This document shows positions 1 to 9,479 of a DNA stretch of 30,039 nt, one piece after another. Position 1 is the first letter of the stretch. Every line of letters begins with the position of its first letter. The notes below the pieces were generated by a model that searched no databases, was not told the DNA's origin, and saw only the letters and a program-made list of their open reading frames with translations. A program made the translations under genes and the position numbers. The DNA is from a virus. The DNA is taken from IMG/VR virus record IMGVR_UViG_3300048010_000241, positions 1-30,039 of that record. One strand, given 5' to 3'.

Positions 1-362
1 TCAATGTTAAGCTTTTGCATTGCCATTTTATCGGCAATTTGACCAGTTCCTATATCTTGTACTTGTTTTACTTTACCTGCAGTTGCAGCAACACCTCTTT
101 GGTCTCCTTCTTGAGCCGCCTCAAGTATTTGAGAGCCCTGTACGTTTGATAGTTGAAGTTGTTTGTCGTAAATATCAGTTGTAGCTCTAATTGCATCATA
201 AAAGTTTTGCTCTAATCTAGCTACTGACTCTTGCTCAAGTTGTTCTTGTTCAAGCTCTAATCTTCCTGCGGCTCTTGCCGCATCTTTGCCTGCATCAGCT
301 GCTAAAAAACCTTTTGCTGCTTGACCTCCTACGGCTATTACTGCGCTTGTTACTGCTGCCAT
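1..362 (-). CDS. Internal virion (cargo/ejection) protein, N-terminal part, cut by window edge
   Basis: An open frame starts with ATG at 362 (MAAVTSAVIAVGGQAAKGF) and runs off the left edge, giving about 120 residues. The first 25 residues are Ala/Gly-rich. Residues about 35-75 are rich in Gln, Glu and Leu and look like a long amphipathic helix, followed by an Ala/Gly/Gln-rich stretch. Podovirus internal virion proteins begin this way; they are packed in the head or neck and ejected with the DNA. The gene lies directly after the tail genes, the usual place for ejected proteins. It is one base from the stop of the acetyltransferase-like gene, so it belongs to the same transcript. The function is inferred from composition and position; no catalytic motif is visible in the part present. 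Confidence 0.6.
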   Translation of the reverse strand, partial: MAAVTSAVIAVGGQAAKGFLAADAGKDAARAAGRLELEQEQLEQESVARLEQNFYDAIRATTDIYDKQLQLSNVQGSQILEAAQEGDQRGVAATAGKVKQVQDIGTGQIADKMAMQKLNI

Positions 363-363
363 A

Positions 364-774
364 TTATAATTTTTTAATCATTTCTGCGTTATATGTATCT
401 CCTTTTATATATCCATTTTTTTCATAAACTTCAATTAAAGAATTTGACTTTAATAACGCGTAGCTATATTTGCAATTACTTAATTTTAAAGTATGAGTTA
501 AAACTTGTACTAAAAAACTCAAAGCTTCTTTTCTTTTCTTTCTGTCTTTATACTCAAAATTAGAAACAATCCAATCGCACCACCCTACTTTTGAGTTAGT
601 CACATATATATACCCTGCGCAAACAGGAATTTCTTTATCATAAACTATAAAACCTCCTTTTCCATTGTTTGGTAAAAAGTCTTTTAATGGAGCTGTCCAT
701 TTCCAGTCTTTCCACCATTTTGTCAAAATGGTTTGATAGTCATTTTCATTTAATTCTCTTATAGTAAATTTCAT
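364..774 (-). CDS. GNAT-like N-acetyltransferase
   Basis: A 136-residue protein whose end has the typical GNAT pattern: a helix, then N-S-L-I-E-V-Y-E-K-N-G-Y (about residues 107-118) and a closing beta strand. The start (KFTIRELNENDYQTI) resembles the first strand and helix of the fold. The acetyl-CoA loop is not clear: the central region (YKDRKKRKEALSFLV, about 75-90) is basic, without a clean R/Q-x-x-G-x-G/A. The family moves an acetyl group from acetyl-CoA to an amine; the target here is unknown. The gene sits among virion genes, so it may modify a phage or host protein late in infection. A TAnnTTTG box ends only five bases before the ATG, so the mRNA may be leaderless or nearly so. Confidence 0.6.
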   Translation of the reverse strand: MKFTIRELNENDYQTILTKWWKDWKWTAPLKDFLPNNGKGGFIVYDKEIPVCAGYIYVTNSKVGWCDWIVSNFEYKDRKKRKEALSFLVQVLTHTLKLSNCKYSYALLKSNSLIEVYEKNGYIKGDTYNAEMIKKL

Positions 775-779
775 TTACG

Positions 780-787
780 CAAAGATA
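780..787 (-). promoter_or_regulatory. Predicted Bacteroidetes-type -7 box (TATCTTTG)
   Basis: The minus strand reads TATCTTTG, matching the Bacteroidetes -7 element TAnnTTTG. It lies in the 20-base gap between the 795-1577 gene and the acetyltransferase-like gene, five bases before that ATG. No clear -33 TTG is seen at the usual distance. Confidence 0.5.
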
Positions 788-794
788 CAAAAAA

Positions 795-1577
795 CTAAGG
801 ATTACTTTTAAACACTTCGGAATCAACTGTAAAAAGCTCTACAGCAGTCTTGCTATCATTTGTTATTTTAAACTCCAAATAATACCCTGTTGCTCCATAA
901 GATTCGGCAACAGGATCTTTTAATACCAATATATAGGCATTAGAAGGCACTACAGAGCCAACTGGCAAAAAGTCTGTAGCATCTACGGAAAGTGTTTTTC
1001 GGTCGCTACTAATGGCTGTTATTTCGCCCACAGCAATAGGACTACTATATGTGTTTCCCGCAATTAACAAGCTGTAATTTAATTCATCCCCTATAGATAT
1101 TAAAGATGATACTCTAAAATCAAATTCTATTGTTATAGTACCAGGGGAAGAACCTGTTGTAGTAACAAAACTACCAATTCCTTGAGTTGATCTTAAAGCT
1201 AAATTTTCTGATCCTGATATTCTTTTTATAAAAGCAAAGAAACTTCCTTCTTTTTTTACAAAATCACTAGCAGGCATAAACCCTGCTCCTAAATCTGTTG
1301 TGATGTTAATATCCCAATTGTCATCACTTTCAAGCTCTATTGTTTTAAATACTTTTACAGTTGTTGGTTCTTGGTTAAAAACACCCGTTAGTGTAGAATC
1401 ATAATCTTCTCCATAATATCGGTTTCTAATAGGGTTTGTATTGTGTCTATATAAATTGCCACTTTTAAAAGTATACAAATATTGATTCATTCCCAATATA
1501 AAATCAGGAAAGTAGCTATAAAAAGATGGCCATCCCTTTACTGTTTCGCTATATGTTACTGTATAATTCTCTGGCAT
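795..1577 (-). CDS. Tail/virion structural protein (gp10/muzzle C-terminal-like)
   Basis: A 260-residue protein with no signal peptide or membrane segment. The N-terminal part has a pattern I associate with phage stabilisation/tail proteins: KGWPSFYSYFPDFILG (about 14-29), then YTFKSGNLYRHN (about 35-46), a GVFNQEP stretch and KVFKTIELE. This pattern also occurs at the end of larger gp10-like tail proteins, so the gene may be a split-off module of the neighbouring muzzle protein, whose own sequence holds a GVFNQES stretch. The rest is beta-rich with Thr, Ser and Gly, as in tail surface proteins. It is 10 bases downstream of the 1588-2514 gene in the same operon. The structural role is fairly likely; the exact position in the tail is not known. 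Confidence 0.6.
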   Translation of the reverse strand: MPENYTVTYSETVKGWPSFYSYFPDFILGMNQYLYTFKSGNLYRHNTNPIRNRYYGEDYDSTLTGVFNQEPTTVKVFKTIELESDDNWDINITTDLGAGFMPASDFVKKEGSFFAFIKRISGSENLALRSTQGIGSFVTTTGSSPGTITIEFDFRVSSLISIGDELNYSLLIAGNTYSSPIAVGEITAISSDRKTLSVDATDFLPVGSVVPSNAYILVLKDPVAESYGATGYYLEFKITNDSKTAVELFTVDSEVFKSNP

Positions 1578-1587
1578 AATTTTTTTT

Positions 1588-2514
1588 TTAAGGGCCTACG
1601 CAAGTCTGTATGTTACTTACAACGCCATTTGTTACTGTTATTACTTGATTATTATCCATTAAATAATTTTGATCTGTAGCTCTGTTAACTCCATTCTGAT
1701 CTAAAAACACAAAGTTATTAAGCACTGGGTAAGTATTTGTGCCGTTTCTAAACTGCGCAAAATAATAAGTTTCAGATGTAGTACCACAATTTATGCCGGT
1801 CGCGCCTCGTGCCTGTCCAGTAAAAGAAGGTAAAGGAGCCTGACACTCAACTTCTAGATTCCATCCTGTTGTAGCACACGGCCCTAAAACCTGAACTGTT
1901 ATTAAGCCTGGTAATCTATTTGGTTTTGGCAACACTAAAGTACTATATTCATTTACGCCACCTCCAACAAAATCTCCTGTTTGAATTGTAACTGATTGAG
2001 GAGATGGCGTTCCTACTAACCAGCCTGTAGCGTCAAATCCATCATAAAAAATGTAATTAGCTGTATTAGGAGCTGCAGGAACACAAGTATTTGTCGAATT
2101 ACCCAATATAGTAAAGGAGTTTGCAACTCCGCTTGTTGATTGCCTATTTCCATCTGTAGGGCTCATTAACCTGTTGTAGTATACTCCGTCATATAGCACC
2201 CTTATTCCATCTGGAATGCTTGCAGGATTAAAATGAATTAATACCGCGCCTGTGTCGCCAGTGCTAGTTCCTGCACTAAACGCTAACTCATAAAGTCCAT
2301 TAGTACCCCCTGGCGGGACAATAGTACCCCCGCATGGGATACCACATTCTTCGCATATAACCGTTGGCCCTAGTATGCCAGCCAGTTGTTGACGATAGTT
2401 TCCATCACTTTGATAAAATCCGTCAGGTGCTTTAACCAAAAGGTCTTCATCATCATAAACTGCAGAGGCAGTTAAAAAGTCATTTGAATCTATGTATTTG
2501 TTTTGTAAGCTCAT
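1588..2514 (-). CDS. Tail-associated structural protein with Cys cluster
   Basis: A 308-residue, Gly/Thr/Ser/Asn-rich, beta-rich protein. Residues 54-61 form CEECGIPC, a CxxC motif plus a third Cys, followed by Gly- and Pro-rich sequence. It then reads ELAFSAGTSTGDTGAVLIHF and VLYDGVYYNRL, patterns seen in tail proteins of Bacteroidetes phages. Further Cys residues occur at wide spacing, including near the end (TCVGP). It lies between the muzzle protein and another tail protein with gaps of 8 and 10 bases. I infer a tail appendage or adhesin. The Cys cluster resembles ACCDCGG in the end of the muzzle protein, so the two may share a small domain. No enzyme motif is seen. Confidence 0.6.
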   Translation of the reverse strand: MSLQNKYIDSNDFLTASAVYDDEDLLVKAPDGFYQSDGNYRQQLAGILGPTVICEECGIPCGGTIVPPGGTNGLYELAFSAGTSTGDTGAVLIHFNPASIPDGIRVLYDGVYYNRLMSPTDGNRQSTSGVANSFTILGNSTNTCVPAAPNTANYIFYDGFDATGWLVGTPSPQSVTIQTGDFVGGGVNEYSTLVLPKPNRLPGLITVQVLGPCATTGWNLEVECQAPLPSFTGQARGATGINCGTTSETYYFAQFRNGTNTYPVLNNFVFLDQNGVNRATDQNYLMDNNQVITVTNGVVSNIQTCVGP

Positions 2515-2522
2515 AATTTAAT

Positions 2523-5500
2523 TTATTCGATTTCAATGGTTGGACAACATTCTGTGTAGTCAAAAGTAAAACTAAAATCAACTCCACTTCCGCCATTATA
2601 TGCTAAATCAGTAATTACACATGGATTATCTAAATCATTACCTGTCGTTTCATAATTTCTTATTTCTACTGATCCTGCATTGCCATTTCCATTGTTTTGA
2701 GTGTTTCTCATCTCTAAAGTGTTTTCACCTCCTAAAATAAAACTAGGATTAAAATGATATGTTACCATTCCAGTCAAAGGACATGTGAAATCAGGAACCG
2801 TAACTTGTTTGTTTGTATCTAAATCTCCAATAAATATAGATCCAATTTGTGCGTTTTGATTTAAATCTAAAGCTCCAATAAAATTGTTATTCAAATACAC
2901 GTCAAAATTATCATCTCTTGCTGAGTTGCTATTACATACTTGCAATACAAATGTTTTATCAGGACATATTGGCGCTGATCCACCGCAATCACAACAAGCA
3001 TCTGTAGGGCTTGTAGCATTATAACAAAGTTCAATCGGAGTAGGCTCTCTCAAATCCCAAACCAAATACAAATAATCTTCAGCGGGAGTATAGTCAAAAT
3101 CAGCCTCATACTGCGAGCCATTTAAAACTATTGGTGTTGCCGTGTTTAGTAGTGGCAACAATGTGTTTATTTGAGTTTCATCATAGTTTGTGTTGCTAGC
3201 CAAGTATTTGAATTTATCTTTTAATGGATCAAATACATATGTTTGCCCTGGGCTTGAACTAGCCTGCATTTTTATTGTAGCAGCATTAGGAGGCAAAGCT
3301 CCAAAAGATGCTTCACCTGTGGTTTCTTCAAACAATGAAACTCCGGTGTCTTGTAAAATTACACTGTTTGTGCTATATGGGCTTAAGTCTGTAGCTAGTT
3401 CCCATCGATATCTTACGGTAGTACTCAAAGTAACATCACCATTAAAGTTAACCACTATTTCTTTTACTGTGACTTGATCAGCATCAGGACAAGCAAAAGA
3501 AGCTGTGTATGTAGCCGATCCCACAGGGGTTATTACCACAGAAGCCTCAGTTGGGTTGTTTAATGTTTTATCAAAGCTAACAGTGCCTGCTCCAGTTATA
3601 TTTCCGTTAAACTGTTCTACACTGTTCCAGGTGACAACCACATTTATTTCTCCTGAGGTTACATTAAAATCAAAATTAACAGGCCCAATAATAGTGCTTA
3701 AATTTATTATTAAATCTGAAACAGAACTAGAATCATTAACGTCCAGCACATAACCACAGGCTCTCTCAACAGGAGGTTGCGGAATTAATGATGTGTTTGA
3801 ACTCAACACATACTCATTCATATAAGGATCAAATCCACCTAATTTTTGAGTTTCAAATGAGGTAGTAAATAAATCTCTAAACCAAGAACGCATTCCAACT
3901 GTAGATATTAAACTTAATTGATCTGACTTAGCAGAACCTCCTTTTATTTGAATTACTGCACTTCTTTTTGAATCAGTAAAAAAGACATCATACCCCCATG
4001 AAGTAAAACTTTCAGGGTTGTTGCTTATCCCGTACTCTTCAAGCCTTGCAAGTTGAGTTCCTAAAACCTCAGGAACTGAGGTAATCGCACCACCAGCTGC
4101 TGCATCTGATAATAAATTTTTACCAACTAACAAATAAGAAATTTTATCTTCTTGTAATGTTAAAATATCGGTCTGTCTTGCATGCATTACTCTAATAGGC
4201 CCATAAGCTGTCTCTAAAGTTTTAAAGTTAGAAAGAGCTAAATTAAACTGATTTAGTTTATTTAAGTTTGATTCTTGATTAAAAACCCCACTATAGGTTA
4301 CATCTGAAAATCGGTCTGCTCTTTGATATTGTTCTTCAGATACAGACGTGACTTTTTCTCCTAGTTGTATAAATGGTTTAGTCAATCCTGATAATACAAA
4401 GTTTTCTTCTACACCATTACCAAATGTGTAGCAATTAAAAAAGCTTAAATCAATAATTGCAGGTTGAGATGCTGTTTGATTTTGGTCAAAGTCACCTGTT
4501 CCTGACATATGATATCCACTTACAACATCAAAAGCTTGTTCGTTTTCATAATACAACTCATCGTTTGCCTCCAAAGGCTCTGTTTCAAAAACAGTTAAGC
4601 TAGATGCTCGTTCAAGTGTAAAACTTACATTACAGTAAGATCCTCTTTTATTAGGTGAACCACACTTAGGTGTACCTGCTGACCACCATAAAAATAACTG
4701 ATTGTTATCAGGTCTTCCGTCTGGACTATTCAGTTGTCTTTGAAATCCGACATAGCTTTGGCCATTTGATGCTCTTACAGAAAAGTCAGCAAAAGCTTTT
4801 ATGTCATCATATTGATTTACCACATTTATAGTGTCGTCACTACCACTGGTAATTCCATTAGTGAAATCAATTCTGTCACCGACAACCCAAGAGTGTAAAT
4901 TGTCATAATCTGTAGAGGCAACAAAATTCTTTTTGTAATTGTAATTTCTACTACCACACTTACTACCCCGCTTTCTTCTATTTGCAGTTAATCTAATTTC
5001 AATTAAAGATCCTGCAGGAATGTCTACATCTATAAATGGATATGAACCTGGTACACTTGAATCATAGTCAGGATTGTCAAAAGAACAACTAGCTGTAGCA
5101 ATAGGATAATTATCTCCATCACCACCACTTCTTTCCACAAAGGCATCAGGTGGCTTGTTGGCTGCAAAATTAGAAGGCTTTAGTCTCATGTATGTACCCG
5201 TTGGCTGTCCACATTCTCCCGATATGACAGTGCCATCAGCATTTTTCGTACATAAAAAATCTTCCGCCTCGCTACCAAAGCCCAAAACTTTTGTCGATGC
5301 ACAATTTAATACAGGGCCATTAGTGTCTGATTTAATAAATAAAGTGTCATTATCTTTTACTTTGTCCCTATTGTCTCCATCTAACAAATAATAAGCATCA
5401 CCCGTTTCTTCTTCTCTAAAAAATATATTACTATAAATTGTTCGATACAATCCCTTAGATTCTTTAATAACAAACTTATATTTAGTTGCCCAATAAGGAG

Positions 5501-7394
5501 GGTAACTATTCATCGTTACTCTAATGTTGTTTTTGTCTATTGAGTTTTCACATGGAATAAATACCGTGTTGTCAGTATCTACTAAAGCGGTTGATGCTCT
5601 TCCGTACTCGTCCATATAAACAACTGCAACTTCATAATCTCTATTACTATGTAAAGATTCCTTTGATGAACTTTGAGAATACAAGCCTGTTGCGCTAACA
5701 CATTGCAAATATTCATAAGCAACAACAGAAGGAACTACAGGCACAGGGGGCGTTACAGTTTGATCAAATTCTTGAAATTTAAGGGCAGGCAAAGTAAAGC
5801 TTATTTCTGTGCTTCCTAAAGAAGCTCCAATAGATATTCCTTGTGGATCGGCAGTTAAGCCAAATCCTACTTTTTCAAATCCACTTTTAGTTACTGCCCC
5901 ACAAATAAATATATCTGTAAGAGACGTTCCTGCAGTTTCAGTTCCCGGTGGATTTCCTATACATGGATTATCAGGAATAGGAACAAACTCATTTACAGCT
6001 GCTATAAATTCAGGACTCGTTGCCATTTCAAACACACTCGAATAATCCTGTTGCAATACAAATAAAAATGTATTTTCAAATAAATTTTCAGGCTCGCTGC
6101 CATCTGCATATGAAGGATCTCCTGTAAATCCTGCGCTAATAAAATTAAAATCTACGCCTATTTGAGCGCCCTCTTCCAGTACTATATTATCTCCTCCAAA
6201 ATCAACAGTAGCAGTAGCGTTTGTAACTAAATTAGATCCATCTACAGTGTATGTAAAATCAGACAAGGTTCCTGTTATTTCATCTGAACTTAATGATTCA
6301 TTAATTAATTCTAAATCATAATCTAGATAAACTTGCGCACCATTTTCATCAACTACATCATATCCATCTATATAGTTTCCATACATTAGCCTATTGCCCA
6401 TTATTGTTTGAGCTTGGGCCTGTAATGGAACGTTGTCAAACAATCGTAATAGTTGAGCCTCAGGAAGGGTAGTGTATATTTTTTTATTTGTAAAACTTAT
6501 AGTTTGTTCCGTATTGTCTAACCAACCCTCATTAACCTTGTTAAATCTTTCTATTACATTAACGCTTTGGCTTGTGCTAAATTTAAAAATAACATCTAAA
6601 TCTTTAACGTTTCTACCTCCAGTATCAAAAGTTATGTCTACTGTGTTAAAAATATTTCTCATCCCCTCTTGATTATAGTTGCTATAATCAAAATTAAATG
6701 GCCCTGGTGTAAAAGCATATCTACTAAATGGTGACATCGCTGAATATTCGCCATCTTCGTACTGCCATCTATAAGCAAAACTTATCAAAATTTCTTCTAA
6801 ATAGTTTTCCCCTCCTCCAACTTTATATTGTTTTATTTTTGGAGCATTTAATGGAGGAGCCAGGATAACTCCTATGTCTTGTTCTGTTAGCAAATCACCA
6901 GCTGCTGTTGGTAACGGATAATTTCTATTAACATTAATTTTTCTTGGGGGATTTAAATTGTCGGTAAAAAACAACAAATCTCCAATTAAATTAACTCCAT
7001 TAACTATAAATTCTTTATCAAAATTTAATACTGAAGTTGATATTACGTGGTAAAATAAAACAAAAGTTCTTGTGTTGTAGGAAACAATTAAATCTACTTT
7101 ACCCGTTGAAGAAGTCGTATTGTCTTTATCATGTACAAACCAATAAATAGTTTCATTGCCTCCATCTTCAAAAGCGCCTATACATTTAGCCTCGTCACTA
7201 AGAGGTGATCCATTAAACTCAAGTTGAACTAAAAGCTCGTTACCTTTAGAATTTTCAACAGCCCCTATTTCCGTGCCCTCTGTAGATCCAAGGCGAACAT
7301 TTAATGCATCAATGTATTCACCCTGCGGAACAAGGCGCTCATCGACACCTTTATTCATGCGTCCTTTTATAAAGTTTTTTGAAATCTTAGGCAT
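2523..7394 (-). CDS. Tail stabilisation / muzzle protein (P22 gp10-like, crAss-like type)
   Basis: A 1623-residue protein, the largest in the window. Its start (FIKGRMNKGVDERLVPQGEY) and then DNLNPPRKINVNRNYP are characteristic of phage tail stabilisation proteins in Bacteroidetes and other marine phages. About residues 1055-1190 hold the other conserved core: AYGPIRVMHARQTDILTLQE, EDKISYLLVGKNLL, EYGISNNPESF, VFFTDSKRSAV, GMRSWFRDLF and LGGFDPYMNEYVLS. The family closes the tail tube end in P22 (gp10) and forms the tail 'muzzle' in crAss-like phages. A Cys-rich end (ACCDCGG, near 1466-1472) precedes beta-rich modules. It is one base downstream of the neck protein gene. Identification rests on remembered family patterns, not on a search. 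Confidence 0.75.
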   Translation of the reverse strand: MPKISKNFIKGRMNKGVDERLVPQGEYIDALNVRLGSTEGTEIGAVENSKGNELLVQLEFNGSPLSDEAKCIGAFEDGGNETIYWFVHDKDNTTSSTGKVDLIVSYNTRTFVLFYHVISTSVLNFDKEFIVNGVNLIGDLLFFTDNLNPPRKINVNRNYPLPTAAGDLLTEQDIGVILAPPLNAPKIKQYKVGGGENYLEEILISFAYRWQYEDGEYSAMSPFSRYAFTPGPFNFDYSNYNQEGMRNIFNTVDITFDTGGRNVKDLDVIFKFSTSQSVNVIERFNKVNEGWLDNTEQTISFTNKKIYTTLPEAQLLRLFDNVPLQAQAQTIMGNRLMYGNYIDGYDVVDENGAQVYLDYDLELINESLSSDEITGTLSDFTYTVDGSNLVTNATATVDFGGDNIVLEEGAQIGVDFNFISAGFTGDPSYADGSEPENLFENTFLFVLQQDYSSVFEMATSPEFIAAVNEFVPIPDNPCIGNPPGTETAGTSLTDIFICGAVTKSGFEKVGFGLTADPQGISIGASLGSTEISFTLPALKFQEFDQTVTPPVPVVPSVVAYEYLQCVSATGLYSQSSSKESLHSNRDYEVAVVYMDEYGRASTALVDTDNTVFIPCENSIDKNNIRVTMNSYPPYWATKYKFVIKESKGLYRTIYSNIFFREEETGDAYYLLDGDNRDKVKDNDTLFIKSDTNGPVLNCASTKVLGFGSEAEDFLCTKNADGTVISGECGQPTGTYMRLKPSNFAANKPPDAFVERSGGDGDNYPIATASCSFDNPDYDSSVPGSYPFIDVDIPAGSLIEIRLTANRRKRGSKCGSRNYNYKKNFVASTDYDNLHSWVVGDRIDFTNGITSGSDDTINVVNQYDDIKAFADFSVRASNGQSYVGFQRQLNSPDGRPDNNQLFLWWSAGTPKCGSPNKRGSYCNVSFTLERASSLTVFETEPLEANDELYYENEQAFDVVSGYHMSGTGDFDQNQTASQPAIIDLSFFNCYTFGNGVEENFVLSGLTKPFIQLGEKVTSVSEEQYQRADRFSDVTYSGVFNQESNLNKLNQFNLALSNFKTLETAYGPIRVMHARQTDILTLQEDKISYLLVGKNLLSDAAAGGAITSVPEVLGTQLARLEEYGISNNPESFTSWGYDVFFTDSKRSAVIQIKGGSAKSDQLSLISTVGMRSWFRDLFTTSFETQKLGGFDPYMNEYVLSSNTSLIPQPPVERACGYVLDVNDSSSVSDLIINLSTIIGPVNFDFNVTSGEINVVVTWNSVEQFNGNITGAGTVSFDKTLNNPTEASVVITPVGSATYTASFACPDADQVTVKEIVVNFNGDVTLSTTVRYRWELATDLSPYSTNSVILQDTGVSLFEETTGEASFGALPPNAATIKMQASSSPGQTYVFDPLKDKFKYLASNTNYDETQINTLLPLLNTATPIVLNGSQYEADFDYTPAEDYLYLVWDLREPTPIELCYNATSPTDACCDCGGSAPICPDKTFVLQVCNSNSARDDNFDVYLNNNFIGALDLNQNAQIGSIFIGDLDTNKQVTVPDFTCPLTGMVTYHFNPSFILGGENTLEMRNTQNNGNGNAGSVEIRNYETTGNDLDNPCVITDLAYNGGSGVDFSFTFDYTECCPTIEIE

Positions 7395-7395
7395 A

Positions 7396-8322
7396 TTACT
7401 TTATCCATTTATTTTGCCCTCTTAGATTCATTAATAATCTTCCAGGGTGTATATTACTTAATCTAATTTTTGCGTTCCTTAGAAGCGCTGATTTTTCCTT
7501 TCTAAGCCTATTTACTATGTACTCCTGAATACCTAATTTACTGTTTAATATTGAGTATTTCATAGAAGCATAAATAAATTCTTCAAAAAGCTTGTTCACG
7601 CTTACTTGAGAGTCATCTCCTTTTTCCATACCATCGGACACATACTCTAATACACAAAGTTCTCCAGCCATATCAGAACTAAAATTAATAACCCCTCCTT
7701 TTCTGTTTATACTAAAAGTAGGATTTTGATTTGCCGTTTCGGTATTCAAACCATATCTAGCTCCCACTGGATATTCAAAATACCAGAGTCCATTAAAAAA
7801 ATATCCCTCTTGTCCGTTATAAGGGCTTTGCTCATTTAAATAAATAGATTTTTTCCCACCTGTTATTCTTTGCATGTCAATTGTTGATGTAGAAGGTTTT
7901 AATATATTTCCTTGATCATCAAATAATATTTTACAAGCATTGTCTTGCAAGTAAGCACCACTCCAATTAGTTTGTATGTTTTCACTTAAGGGAAACAATG
8001 TTCCATTTTTATACATTGAAATTCTAACCCAATTTACATAATCAGGCGGCATAACAAATCTTAAAGTATCACATACCTCAAGCTCTAAAATTTTAACTTC
8101 TTTTAAAGAATCATAATTAAGTTCTTGAATAGCTCTTTTTGCGTGAAAAAGAACATTATACCTTTCAGCATTATTAATTAATTTATCATTGCCAACATAC
8201 ATTAGCATAAAGTTATTTACAATATCATCTATTGGTAAGAATTGATAAGAACCCCAATTAGCACTTTCGCTATTAAAATCTCCTGTATTTTCGTAATAAG
8301 TGTAGTCGTTTATATATGCCAT
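7396..8322 (-). CDS. Head-tail neck/ring protein (P22 gp4 / tail-tube A-like)
   Basis: A 308-residue protein. Residues about 30-80 (DDIVNNFMLMYVGN, then LFHAKRAIQELNYDSLKEVK) match the helical opening of gp4-like tail adaptor proteins. After it comes LRFVMPPDYVNWVRISMYKN, the beta part of that family. Such proteins form a ring under the portal and join the head to the tail. The end is basic (RLRKEKSALLRNAKIRLSNI), with a Gly/Arg tail. Its position between another neck protein and the muzzle protein supports the call. It is two bases from each neighbour, so probably translationally coupled. Confidence 0.7.
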   Translation of the reverse strand: MAYINDYTYYENTGDFNSESANWGSYQFLPIDDIVNNFMLMYVGNDKLINNAERYNVLFHAKRAIQELNYDSLKEVKILELEVCDTLRFVMPPDYVNWVRISMYKNGTLFPLSENIQTNWSGAYLQDNACKILFDDQGNILKPSTSTIDMQRITGGKKSIYLNEQSPYNGQEGYFFNGLWYFEYPVGARYGLNTETANQNPTFSINRKGGVINFSSDMAGELCVLEYVSDGMEKGDDSQVSVNKLFEEFIYASMKYSILNSKLGIQEYIVNRLRKEKSALLRNAKIRLSNIHPGRLLMNLRGQNKWIK

Positions 8323-8324
8323 AA

Positions 8325-9413
8325 TTATTGTCCTTCTTGTTTATTAGCTTCCATTTCTTCTGCTTTTCCAAATGCGGCAATTTGCGCGTCTCTAATTGAA
8401 ACTCCAGCATATTGTAAAATTTTATTAACTAAATTAGTTTCATCTGATAGTGGCAATTCAAAATTTTGATAATCAGCCGCTGTTTCATCAAACGCTGGTT
8501 CACCTCCTCCAAACTGAACATAAGTCCAATTAGGTGTTTTGGGGTATCTTATATATTGACAAAGTATTCTTCCGTAATAACCAGGGGTGTTTTTAGTCCC
8601 CGGGTTTATATTTTCATATCCAAACTCAAAATTTTTGGGATATATCTGAAGTGTTTTATTATCTTGACTATATGCTGGAAATAATTCTGTGGGAGTTGTT
8701 AATGCAGATTGACTCAACATTGTTATTTTAGACTGAGTAACTTTTTCGCATTCATTAACTCCAGCTCGCATACTAAATATATTATAATAATCTCCTACTC
8801 TACTAGTCGGAAATATATTAGCGCTTAATTCAATACTATCAATTTGAGTAACATAATTATTAGGAACATTTGTAACATACGCTGTTTCACCGCTTGTTAA
8901 ATTAACCACCATATCTCCCGGCTGTACTCCTAATCTGTAAAAATCCTTTGTGTCATCAACTAAAATATTTCCAGGTGCAACAGCAGCTGTGTTTATGCTT
9001 TGGGCTACTAAATATTTTGTCAGTAATAATACTTTGTTTAATAAATAATAATCTGATCCTGTTGTATCGATTGTTGGAACACTAAAAGTTGTAGTAAATA
9101 TTAATCCTGAATTAGTACTCTCTGGGGGCAAAGTAGTATAAGAAGGTAATTGCATTGGTTGTAATATTTTTTGTTCTGAAAAAATATTTATTACCTCTTC
9201 TAAATTTTTTACAATATCTGCATAATCACTGCCTGACACTCTTGTGTTTTGTTTTACTATCTGTGAATTATATTGATAGAAGTAATCTTCAAAAATGTCT
9301 AACTGAGCTTGTTTTGCGTATAAGTTAAAATCATTGGGAGTTATATACCCAAAATTATTCTTATTTGCAATTGAAAGCACAGTAGCTCTAACTGTATTTA
9401 TAAGTGATGCCAT
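8325..9413 (-). CDS. Neck/ring structural protein, first gene of the tail operon
   Basis: A 362-residue protein that opens with a helical segment (SLINTVRATVLSIANKNNFG) and then ITPNDFNLYAKQAQLDIFED. I recognise this as the start of a head-tail connector/ring protein common in Bacteroidetes phages, with a pattern like 'YITPeeFNlfakQAQ'. A long beta-rich middle follows and an acidic/Gln-rich helical end (DAQIAAFGKAEEMEANKQEG). It lies between the capsid block and the gp4-like neck protein, as expected for an adaptor. It is the first gene after a terminator-promoter pair, so it leads the tail transcription unit. The ATG at 9413 is supported by the 18-base distance to the predicted -7 box. Confidence 0.6.
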   Translation of the reverse strand: MASLINTVRATVLSIANKNNFGYITPNDFNLYAKQAQLDIFEDYFYQYNSQIVKQNTRVSGSDYADIVKNLEEVINIFSEQKILQPMQLPSYTTLPPESTNSGLIFTTTFSVPTIDTTGSDYYLLNKVLLLTKYLVAQSINTAAVAPGNILVDDTKDFYRLGVQPGDMVVNLTSGETAYVTNVPNNYVTQIDSIELSANIFPTSRVGDYYNIFSMRAGVNECEKVTQSKITMLSQSALTTPTELFPAYSQDNKTLQIYPKNFEFGYENINPGTKNTPGYYGRILCQYIRYPKTPNWTYVQFGGGEPAFDETAADYQNFELPLSDETNLVNKILQYAGVSIRDAQIAAFGKAEEMEANKQEGQ

Positions 9414-9431
9414 CCTTTGTTTTTCTTTCTA

Positions 9432-9439
9432 CAAAGATA
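9432..9439 (-). promoter_or_regulatory. Predicted -7 box (TATCTTTG) of tail operon
   Basis: The minus strand reads TATCTTTG just after the T run of an intrinsic terminator and 18 bases before the ATG of the neck protein. It matches the Bacteroidetes -7 consensus TAnnTTTG. No clear -33 TTG is seen; that place is taken by the terminator hairpin. Confidence 0.6.
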
Positions 9440-9441
9440 AG

Positions 9442-9475
9442 AAAAAAAAAGAGGCCCCTTTTTTTTGAGGCCTCT
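9442..9475 (-). terminator. Rho-independent terminator before the tail operon
   Basis: On the minus strand AGAGGCC (9475-9469) pairs perfectly with GGCCTCT (9456-9450) across a 12-base A-rich loop, and an uninterrupted run of T follows. It starts five bases after the stop of the 9480-10226 gene. Confidence 0.85.
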
Positions 9476-9479
9476 GTGA

